From a bacterium (GTDB lineage Bacteria; Orphanbacterota; Orphanbacteria; Orphanbacterales; Orphanbacteraceae), in the NCBI GenBank assembly GCA_025782575.1, contig JALGYY010000017.1, forward strand, positions 299,892 to 363,891: DNA of 64,000 nucleotides. Direction: 5' to 3'. The number at the start of each line of letters is the position of its first letter. The stretch's first letter is position 1. This document shows, piece after piece, positions 41,714-48,953 of the stretch. Both the position numbers and the translations under genes were made by a program. A model generated the notes under the pieces. That model ran no database searches, was not told the DNA's origin, and saw only the letters and a list, made by a program, of their open reading frames with translations.

Positions 41714-43764
41714 CTGCCTATCGCATTTTCTCGCTCACCCTTGCAGGCGTAGCCATATTGATCGCATCTTCCGCGGCGGCGGAACTGCGCGTGACACCAG
41801 GTCGCGCCACGCTCTCACCCGGCGAGGAGATCCGGTTCGAAGCACGGATCCGGGGGAGGGGCGACGAAACGATTGCCGGTCCGATCGAGTGGCAGGTCAT
41901 TCCAGCCCGCCTCGGAACGATCACACCTCTCGGGCAGTTCGTCGCCGGACAGTCATCAGGGAGAGGGATTGTGCGCGCGCTCGTCGACTCGGATGAGGGC
42001 GGGCAGGTGGGTCACGCTCTCGTCCGGGTCGGAACCGCAGGTGACCGGCCGCTCTCGATTCGCGTAACTCCCGGGCGGGCTCGACTGGGGATCGGAGAGA
42101 GCGTTTCATTCCGAATAGAGAGAATCGGCATGGACGGAGCGGCAACGGTAACCTGGTCGGTCGTCCCGTCCGGGCTCGGCACGATAGGAGCCGACGGGGG
42201 GTTTCAGGCGGGGCAAAATCCAGGTTACGGAAGAATTGCGGCTATCGTGATTGACGGGGAGAATGGCCGGGGCATGGGTTACGCGTCCGTTCAGGTCGGC
42301 TCGCCTGAGGCTTCCGGGGCGGTGCGGCTCCAACTGCGACCCGAGAGAGCGGAGGCGGCACCGGGGGGGACGATTGAATTCCAACTGGAATCAACGGGAC
42401 TTCCTGATGACGCGGCGATCGAGTGGATGGCGGTCCCCCGGGAAATCGGCACAGTCGTAAACGGTCACTTCCAGGCCGGTTCTTTCCCTATGGAAGGGCG
42501 TGTGGTCGCTTCGATCCTGACTCCGGCCGGAGCATCGCGAGCGGTCGCAAGAGTGCGGATTCATGGTCCGCGCCCCGACATCGCCTGGGTTGTACGCCCT
42601 GAAGATGTGACTGTTCGATCGGGAGACTTCGTCCAGTTTTCGATGGAACCCCCGGGTAATCAGGAGACCGATTATTCTCCTTCCCTGATCGAATGGTCTG
42701 TCCAACCGCCCGAGGCAGGCACCATTAGCCCGGACGGCCTCTTTCAAGCATCAAGTTCCGAACAAGGCGTTCCGATTGTCGCCCACGTCATCGGACTCTA
42801 CCGGGATCCGTCAACGTCATTGACAGGCCGGGGAGTGGCCCGCATCTACATTCCGGGCGATCTGGCCGACTCCCCGCTGATCGTCAGGCCACGAACGGCG
42901 ACCATTCCCCCAGGCGAGCAAATCCGCTTTTCTGTCGAGTTCGATCGCGTTATGGACCTGCCCGTCGAATGGAGCGTCCAGCCACGTACGATCGGCACCA
43001 TCACTCCCGACGGGCTCTTCCTTGCGAACGATGTTCTGACTGATGCAACGGGGCCCGAGTTTCTGCGCCAGGAGGGCGTAGTTTTCGCGAAGGTCGAAAT
43101 GGACGACCGCACGTTCACCGGGAGTGCCCATCTGATCGTCGGGGGAGAGATCATCCCCGCTATGCTGGTGATTGAACCGAAGGAAATTCATGCCGAAGTA
43201 AACCTGCTCGACCTGTCAAGCATCCGCCCCGTTTACTTGAGCGCCAGAGCGATTTCACCGAATCACGTGAGCGCTCCCCTGGTGGAGTGGCGCGTCGTGC
43301 CGGAGAACCTGTTCGAGGTACATCCACGGATCGGCAACCGGACCGAGCTCCGTCTCATTCGGACAGCCCCATCCGACCTTTCGACGATTCTCATCCGTGG
43401 CCAGGTAATCGCCGAACTCCTGCTTGAAAACGGCCAACGGATCGGCGCCACCGCATCGATCGACATACGTATTGTAGGCACGATCATTCAAATTCAAGCG
43501 AGACCGGCCCTGCTCGATCTCCGTGTAGGGGAAAGCGCAACGATCCGAGTGGTGGTAACCGGCGCCCTAGACCACGTGATCGACCCTTCACGGGTCAACT
43601 TCGAGGCAACATTCAATCATCCGGAAGTGGGTGATTTCGATCCTGACACGCGCACATTTCATGCAATTCAAGCAGGCATCGGCCAGATCGAGATCAGAGC
43701 AAGGCTAAAGGAGTATCCCGCCGTGACAGCCGTCACGCGGGTGCGCGTAACCGTACGCCCCTGA
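41710..43764 (+). CDS. Secreted protein of tandem bacterial Ig-like repeats
   Basis: 684 residues. Signal peptide (IFSLTLAGVAILIASSAAA), then five to six repeats of about 95-100 residues. Each begins with a (L/I)RV-P--A-L--GE-(I/V)-F pattern and holds a core like VEWSVQPRTIGTITPDGLFLA, VTWSVVPSGLGTIGADGGFQAG or IEWSVQPPEAGTISPDGLFQAS, then VVA-V. These are Big2-like domains, usually structural or adhesive on the cell surface. ATGA-coupled to the anti-sigma gene, so production may be tied to that regulator. No anchoring or enzymatic motif is visible. Confidence 0.82.
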   Translation: MTAYRIFSLTLAGVAILIASSAAAELRVTPGRATLSPGEEIRFEARIRGRGDETIAGPIEWQVIPARLGTITPLGQFVAGQSSGRGIVRALVDSDEGGQVGHALVRVGTAGDRPLSIRVTPGRARLGIGESVSFRIERIGMDGAATVTWSVVPSGLGTIGADGGFQAGQNPGYGRIAAIVIDGENGRGMGYASVQVGSPEASGAVRLQLRPERAEAAPGGTIEFQLESTGLPDDAAIEWMAVPREIGTVVNGHFQAGSFPMEGRVVASILTPAGASRAVARVRIHGPRPDIAWVVRPEDVTVRSGDFVQFSMEPPGNQETDYSPSLIEWSVQPPEAGTISPDGLFQASSSEQGVPIVAHVIGLYRDPSTSLTGRGVARIYIPGDLADSPLIVRPRTATIPPGEQIRFSVEFDRVMDLPVEWSVQPRTIGTITPDGLFLANDVLTDATGPEFLRQEGVVFAKVEMDDRTFTGSAHLIVGGEIIPAMLVIEPKEIHAEVNLLDLSSIRPVYLSARAISPNHVSAPLVEWRVVPENLFEVHPRIGNRTELRLIRTAPSDLSTILIRGQVIAELLLENGQRIGATASIDIRIVGTIIQIQARPALLDLRVGESATIRVVVTGALDHVIDPSRVNFEATFNHPEVGDFDPDTRTFHAIQAGIGQIEIRARLKEYPAVTAVTRVRVTVRP

Positions 43765-43830
43765 CTAAATTAATCGGGATCTGATCGAGAAAAAAAGAAA
43801 CCGCTATTCGCTGCTTAAGCTCGACCCGCC

Positions 43831-44181
43831 TTAGACGCTTTCCTTCTTGAAACTCGCGACCGCCTCTTCCTCGGTGTAGTAGCTCTCGAAAACAGATAGA
43901 AGCTTGGTCACCATGAGAATGCTCTTGACCCGTTCTTTCAGATTCAGGAGCTTCATCGCCCCACCGGCGTTTCCAAGTGAGGTAAAGCCGGAGACGATAA
44001 TTCCGACGCCGGTTGAGTTCATCCAGGGGACACCGCTTAGATCGAGGACCACGTTCTTTGAATCCTTCTCAATGAGCTCCGCGATTTTAGACCGAAAAAG
44101 ATCTGAATCCGGCCCGCCCTGAATGTCACCGCTCAATTCGAGAACAACGACCTCGCCGTTCATCCGTTCGCTGATCTTCAT
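43831..44181 (-). CDS. STAS-domain anti-sigma factor antagonist
   Basis: 116 residues, one STAS domain. GEVVVLELSGDI opens the fold, and VVLDLSGVPWMNSTGVGIIV carries the phosphorylation-site region (usually MDSSG; here MNST, so the phosphoacceptor Ser/Thr is kept but Asp is Asn). Proteins like SpoIIAA bind a kinase/anti-sigma partner and release sigma when dephosphorylated. No RsbW/SpoIIAB-type kinase is in the window, so its partner is elsewhere. It follows dsbD's neighbourhood but is read as its own unit, 27 bp upstream of dsbD. Confidence 0.88.
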   Translation of the reverse strand: MKISERMNGEVVVLELSGDIQGGPDSDLFRSKIAELIEKDSKNVVLDLSGVPWMNSTGVGIIVSGFTSLGNAGGAMKLLNLKERVKSILMVTKLLSVFESYYTEEEAVASFKKESV

Positions 44182-44208
44182 TCGATTCTCCTTCTGATCG
44201 CGGCCGCT

Positions 44209-46026
44209 CTACTGAACAGCCTTCATGATATCGAGATAGTCATCCGCCTCGACAAAACCGGTTACTGTGAGCTCATTCTGAATTTCGCCGTCCGAATCAA
44301 CCCAGATGATCGTCGGCAGACCGAACACTCCATAGCGATCTTTGAGTACTTTGATTCTATCCGTCGATCGCGTGGCGTCGACCTGGATGGACACGAACCT
44401 CTTGCTCTCCGCGACCACAGCAGGGGCTGAATAGGTGAGGTGTTCGAGCTCCTGGCATGCAGCACACCAATCGGCGGTGAAGTCGATCATGACCGGGAGC
44501 CCCTCCGCCTCGGCGCGGGAAATGCCCTCCTCATAATCTTCGACCCATACGATCGATTCTGTAGCCGCCGACCCGGAAACCGTCCCCATCATGGGGAGCG
44601 GTAGTAACGGTAGAGCGAGAGAACCGATGAGGAGCACGAGGCCCGCCGCCGTAATCAGCAAAGCGATCGCCTTTTTGATTCTGTGGGCTACTCGGGCGCC
44701 GGGCTTCAGCGGATCGAAGAGACCCAGCGACGTTGTGCCCATGAGGAGCATAAGAAATCCGGACGCCGGAATCATGACTTTTTCGGGAAGAATGGGAGCC
44801 GCGAAATAGAGAGCCACGCCGAGAAGCAGCCATCCGAAGAACTGCTTCACCTCTTCCATCCAGGTGCCGGCACCAGGAAGGGTAGTCAACAAACCCGAAA
44901 ATGTCCCGATTACGAGAAAGAGAACGCCGATCCCCATGGCGAGGGTAAAGAGAAGGGTGAAGCCGAGAATGGCGCTTCCGGTCTGGGCGATGTAAACAAG
45001 AAGTCCGACGAGCACCGGACCGACACAGGGCGAGGCGACAAGACCGGCCACAATCCCCATGAGAAAGATCCCGACCCAGCCTCCTCCGCCGCCGACACTC
45101 TGAAGACGGGATGCGAGCGCCGGCGGAACCTGGAGTTCATAAAGGCCGAACATGCCGAGCGCGAGAGCCGTGAAGACCGTGACCATGCCGAGTACGAACC
45201 AGACGCTCTGAAAGAGCGACCCGAAGAGTGCACCCGAGCTCGCCGCCACTACACCCAGCACGGCATAGGTCATCGCCATCCCGAATACATAGATGAGAGA
45301 AAGGCCGAACCCCTTGACCGGGTTCTTTTCGCCTCTGGCACCGATCACGGAGAGTGTGATCGGGATCATGGGGAAAACGCACGGTGTAAACGAAAGCAGG
45401 ATTCCGGCGAGAAACACGGCGAGATAAGTCAGGAAGAGTCCCTTCGATTCGATCTGACTCGCCACATCGAACTTGCTGCTCCCGCCGACTTTCACTTCCG
45501 CCTGCTCTTCCGGAGCAGCGTCTTCCGTACCGCCTGGTTCTTTGCCGGCGATGCTCGCCACTACAAGAGCGGGATCACCGCGATTCCAGTCAGCTGTCAG
45601 CCGGATCTCCTCCGGGAAATAGCAGAACTCGGACGTACACCCCTGGAAGAGGAGCCAGATCCTCGCGCTGTCAGGAAGACTTCTTCCCTCCCGCACGGAA
45701 ACCTGCACCGCAATCGTCGGCGCGTGCTCATAGACTTCGGTTTTTTCCTCCAGGAACGGGTCGAACTTAACTTTTCCGCGGGGGAGCGAAACATCGTCCA
45801 GAATCAGATCAAGAGTGTCCACGAGGAATACTTCGACCTTGCTTCGATAGAGATAGTGGCCTGCCGGGACTTCGATCGTCGCCTGAACGGCACCATGGGA
45901 CCCGTCGTCCGACTGAATCGCCTCGATGGCGGGCGTGAACGGGCTATCCTGTGCGCCGGCTGTCATGGGAGCAAAAAGGATGAGGATCCCCGCCAGCAAT
46001 GCTCCCGCAAAGTTTCCCTGTCTCAT
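44209..46026 (-). CDS. dsbD: Thiol:disulfide interchange protein DsbD
   Basis: 605 residues. Moves electrons from cytoplasmic thioredoxin across the inner membrane to periplasmic thiol proteins. The three parts are in order: signal peptide plus N-terminal periplasmic domain with the GCTSEFCYFPEEI cysteine pair, an eight-helix domain with paired cysteines in SFTPCVFPMIP and SPCVGPVLVG, and a C-terminal thioredoxin domain with DFTADWCAACQELE. ATG at 46026 follows CGAGGAATCA; the long upstream frame is not coding. It fits with the cysteine-rich secreted proteins in this window, which would need periplasmic redox control. Confidence 0.95.
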   Translation of the reverse strand: MRQGNFAGALLAGILILFAPMTAGAQDSPFTPAIEAIQSDDGSHGAVQATIEVPAGHYLYRSKVEVFLVDTLDLILDDVSLPRGKVKFDPFLEEKTEVYEHAPTIAVQVSVREGRSLPDSARIWLLFQGCTSEFCYFPEEIRLTADWNRGDPALVVASIAGKEPGGTEDAAPEEQAEVKVGGSSKFDVASQIESKGLFLTYLAVFLAGILLSFTPCVFPMIPITLSVIGARGEKNPVKGFGLSLIYVFGMAMTYAVLGVVAASSGALFGSLFQSVWFVLGMVTVFTALALGMFGLYELQVPPALASRLQSVGGGGGWVGIFLMGIVAGLVASPCVGPVLVGLLVYIAQTGSAILGFTLLFTLAMGIGVLFLVIGTFSGLLTTLPGAGTWMEEVKQFFGWLLLGVALYFAAPILPEKVMIPASGFLMLLMGTTSLGLFDPLKPGARVAHRIKKAIALLITAAGLVLLIGSLALPLLPLPMMGTVSGSAATESIVWVEDYEEGISRAEAEGLPVMIDFTADWCAACQELEHLTYSAPAVVAESKRFVSIQVDATRSTDRIKVLKDRYGVFGLPTIIWVDSDGEIQNELTVTGFVEADDYLDIMKAVQ

Positions 46027-46117
46027 TGATTCCTCGGGTTCCAGTATCGGCTTGTTCAACAGATACCCCGGCGACCTGTCCGCGGTTCCTCCTCGACCGA
46101 ATGACGGGCGAGCAGGA

Positions 46118-46942
46118 TCACTTGCCGCTCCCGAGCGGGGGAAGCCGTTTCTTGATCTGCTGAAAACGCTTCGAATCCTTACGGAGGCCCGCCTTGAACG
46201 GAAGCTGAGCAATATAGGCATTCGACTTATCAATCCGCTCTCTTGTCGGCGGGTGGGTGGAGAAGAACTTCTCGAGTCCGGAGGGGGTGCGCCCCCCTTC
46301 GAGCTCGAGCAGCTTCCCGAAAAACGCCGCCATCCCTCCCGGGTCGATCCCGGCGCGATAGGTTTCATCCGCACCGAAAACGTCCGCCTCACTTTCCATG
46401 TCGCGGCTGTACTTCATGAGCGCGCCGGTCGTCACGATGCCTGCGACAAGTTGCTCTACCATGGACGAACTGTCGCCGAGAGCGATCGCGATGATGGACG
46501 AAAGACCGATCTGTCCTGACAACTGCCGAGCGCTATGCTTCCCGACGATATGACCGATCTCATGACCCATTACAGCAGCGAGCTCTGACTCTGTTTCCGC
46601 AGTCGAAATCAGCCCCCGATTGACATATAAATAGCCTCCCGGGAGGGCGAATGCGTTCACCTCGTCCGTATCGACTACTTTGATGTGATACTCGATGTTC
46701 GTGCGATCTGAGTGGGCAGCCAGAAGCTGACCCAGGCTATCCACGTAGGCCTGTACGACCGGATCGTCGTACATTTTCATTTCTGTCTCGACCTGCTCCG
46801 CGAACTGACGACCGAGCGCCACTTCCTCCTGCGTACTTATAAAATTAATCTGTGAAATTGTAGCGCAGCCTGCGAAGAGCTGAACCAGAACCAGTAGAAC
46901 GGCTGCCGACCAGATTCGTTGGCGAGTCGCTTCGCTATCCAT
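46118..46942 (-). CDS. M48-family metalloprotease lipoprotein (LoiP/BepA-like)
   Basis: 274 residues. N-terminal lipoprotein signal with lipobox LFAGC near residue 24. The M48 zinc motif is AAVMGHEIGHIVGKHSARQ, and the third ligand lies in YSRDMESEADVFGADE. FALPGGYLYVNRGLI and FFSTHPPTRERI are also typical. Such proteases act in the periplasm on misassembled outer-membrane proteins. The start ATG at 46942 overlaps the tryptophanase stop by 8 bp, so the two are translationally coupled. It has no TPR tail, unlike BepA. Confidence 0.92.
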   Translation of the reverse strand: MDSEATRQRIWSAAVLLVLVQLFAGCATISQINFISTQEEVALGRQFAEQVETEMKMYDDPVVQAYVDSLGQLLAAHSDRTNIEYHIKVVDTDEVNAFALPGGYLYVNRGLISTAETESELAAVMGHEIGHIVGKHSARQLSGQIGLSSIIAIALGDSSSMVEQLVAGIVTTGALMKYSRDMESEADVFGADETYRAGIDPGGMAAFFGKLLELEGGRTPSGLEKFFSTHPPTRERIDKSNAYIAQLPFKAGLRKDSKRFQQIKKRLPPLGSGK

Positions 46943-48314
46943 TGAGTGCACGCAGCCTCGCTGTGAAGTGACGGAGAACGGGTGCCTCATAGACCAGTTC
47001 CAGTCCATGAATCGACTCCCTCCTCTCATACACGTCACGGATAATTTCCGCCACGTAGTGAATGTGGCTTGTAGTATAGACACGTCTCGGTACCGCCAAT
47101 CGGACCATTTCCAGCTCCGGCCAGACATCTTCGCCCGTCACCGGATCCTTGTGGCCGAACATGAGCCCGCCGATCTCGACACCCCGAATTCCACCTTCTT
47201 CATAAAGGGCGCACGCGAGCGCCTGGGCAGGATACTCGTCCGGAGGTATGTTGGGCAGGAACTCCTTGGCGTCCAGATAGATGGCATGCCCGCCGGGAGG
47301 AGTCAGGATCGGTACACCGACATCAATCAGCGATTCTCCCAGATACTGTACCTGGCCGATGCGAAAATCGAGATAAGCCTCGTCGAGCACTTCACGGAGT
47401 CCGAGGGACATCGCTTCCAGATCGCGACCGGCAAGTCCGCCGTAGGTCGGAAAGCCCTCAATCAGTATGAGCATGTTCGTGATACGTTCGGCAAGTTCAT
47501 GGTCGTTGGTGCAGAGGAAGCCACCCATGTTGACGAGACCGTCCTTCTTGGCGCTCATCGTACAGCCGTCGCCGTATGAGAAAATCTCGCGGGCGATCGA
47601 AAGTATGTCCTTGCCGGCATAAGCAGGATCTCGTTTCTTGATGAACCAGCAGTTTTCCGCGAATCGGCAGGCGTCGAAATAGAGCGGAATGTTGAACTGA
47701 TCCAGAAGCTTTCGGGTCGCCTTGATGTTATCCATGGAGACCGGCTGCCCGCCGCCCGAGTTATTCGTGATCGTCATGAGACAGAGGGGAATATTTTCCG
47801 CTCCCGCCTCGCGGATCACTTTTTCGAGCTTCTTCAGATCCATGTTCCCCTTGAACGGATGTTCCGCCCTCGGTTGCAGCGCATCGTCGATCACACAGTC
47901 GACCGCTTTGCCGTTGTTGTGTTCCACGTTCGCCCTGGTCGTGTCGAAGTGGATGTTGTTCGGGACCACATCCCCCTTCTTGAGCGTCGTGCTGAAGAGA
48001 AGGTTTTCCGCGACCCGACCCTGGTGGGTCGGTACCACATACTTATAGCCGAAGATTTCACGAACCGTTTTTTCGAAATGAAAGTAATTCTTGCTTCCGG
48101 CGTAGGACTCATCCCCTATCATGATCCCGGCCCACTGGTTGTCGCTCATGGCGGAAGTACCGGAATCGGTCAGAAGGTCAATCGTGACCTTCCCGGCTGG
48201 TATGCTGAAGAGATTATACCCGGCTTCTTCGAGGATCTGGCGGCGTTCGCGCCTGGACGTCCGCGGGATGGACTCCACAACCTTGATCCTATAGGGTTCC
48301 ATCGGGAATTTCAT
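46935..48314 (-). CDS. tnaA: Tryptophanase (beta-eliminating PLP lyase)
   Basis: 459 residues. PLP enzyme splitting tryptophan to indole, pyruvate and ammonia. Features shared with TnaA/TPL: LLTDSGTSAMSDNQWAGIM, PTHQGRVAEN, NNSGGGQPVSM, the PLP lysine in DGCTMSAKKDGLVNMGGFL, and GGLAGRDLEAM. Near the C-terminus the sequence reads RGVEIGG, as in tryptophanase, where tyrosine phenol-lyase has an Arg (MERG). I therefore favour tryptophanase. No TnaC-like leader or tnaB permease is present. It is ATGA-coupled to the PTS IIA gene upstream. Confidence 0.85.
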   Translation of the reverse strand: MKFPMEPYRIKVVESIPRTSRRERRQILEEAGYNLFSIPAGKVTIDLLTDSGTSAMSDNQWAGIMIGDESYAGSKNYFHFEKTVREIFGYKYVVPTHQGRVAENLLFSTTLKKGDVVPNNIHFDTTRANVEHNNGKAVDCVIDDALQPRAEHPFKGNMDLKKLEKVIREAGAENIPLCLMTITNNSGGGQPVSMDNIKATRKLLDQFNIPLYFDACRFAENCWFIKKRDPAYAGKDILSIAREIFSYGDGCTMSAKKDGLVNMGGFLCTNDHELAERITNMLILIEGFPTYGGLAGRDLEAMSLGLREVLDEAYLDFRIGQVQYLGESLIDVGVPILTPPGGHAIYLDAKEFLPNIPPDEYPAQALACALYEEGGIRGVEIGGLMFGHKDPVTGEDVWPELEMVRLAVPRRVYTTSHIHYVAEIIRDVYERRESIHGLELVYEAPVLRHFTARLRALNG

Positions 48315-48784
48315 CGATCCGTTCCTTCCGTTTCCAGAATGATGTTCACCACTTCCGCCGAGGTTTTCGATCGCATGAGTCTCTCACAAACTGAGCGATC
48401 CCGCAGGAGATTCGAGAGGCTGGACAGAACCTCCAACCTCTCCTCAGTACGAGATTTCGAGCAGACGAGCAGAAAGAACAGGCTCACAGGTTCGTCGTCG
48501 ATCGCCTCGTACTCGATCGGATTTGCTGTGATGCCGAGTACAGCCATGGGCTCAATCGAATCATCGATCTCCCCGTGGGGGATGGCGATCCCCCTGCCGA
48601 TTCCCGTGGAAAACCTGTTCTCCCTCTCCCACACACAGTTGCTGATCCGGTCGACCGGATCTTCCCGATCATAGGCCTTCAGGAGAAACTGAATCAGCCT
48701 GTCAATCGCCTGCTCCTTGCCGGAGCCCTCCAGCGGGAGCAGTACTCTCTCTTCAGTTATAATGTCAGCGATCCGCTTCGCCAT
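48311..48784 (-). CDS. PTS EIIA (fructose/nitrogen-type) domain protein
   Basis: 157 residues. PTS_EIIA type-2 domain: the phosphorylated His is in GIGRGIAIPHGEIDD, with FFLLVCSKSRTEERLEVLSSLSNLLRD typical of the second half. Without EIIB/EIIC neighbours it is probably regulatory, like PtsN, rather than a sugar transporter. ATG at 48784 is favoured; the longer upstream frame is unlike PTS proteins. The stop overlaps the tryptophanase start (ATGA). Co-operon placement suggests phosphotransfer-linked control of amino acid catabolism, but this is only inference. Confidence 0.88.
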   Translation of the reverse strand: MAKRIADIITEERVLLPLEGSGKEQAIDRLIQFLLKAYDREDPVDRISNCVWERENRFSTGIGRGIAIPHGEIDDSIEPMAVLGITANPIEYEAIDDEPVSLFFLLVCSKSRTEERLEVLSSLSNLLRDRSVCERLMRSKTSAEVVNIILETEGTDR

Positions 48785-48953
48785 GGCCCGATCCGTGTGT
48801 CGCGAGGGGCGGCCTTTTCCCCATGCAGGGGGAGCGGGCAGCCTCGCTCGAGTTTGGGTTCCTGCGACGAATGAAAATACCAAAAAAGAATGGGCGGCAC
48901 CATGCTTTCCTGCGCAGCATCCCACCCTCTCCCCTGTTACACTCTGAGGAGTT

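Noticed and set aside
44683-46029. Long plus-strand frame (about 448 codons) antisense to dsbD
   Set aside because: DsbD has complete family motifs on the minus strand; the antisense translation is highly charged and low-complexity with no recognisable domain, as expected for a GC-rich shadow frame.
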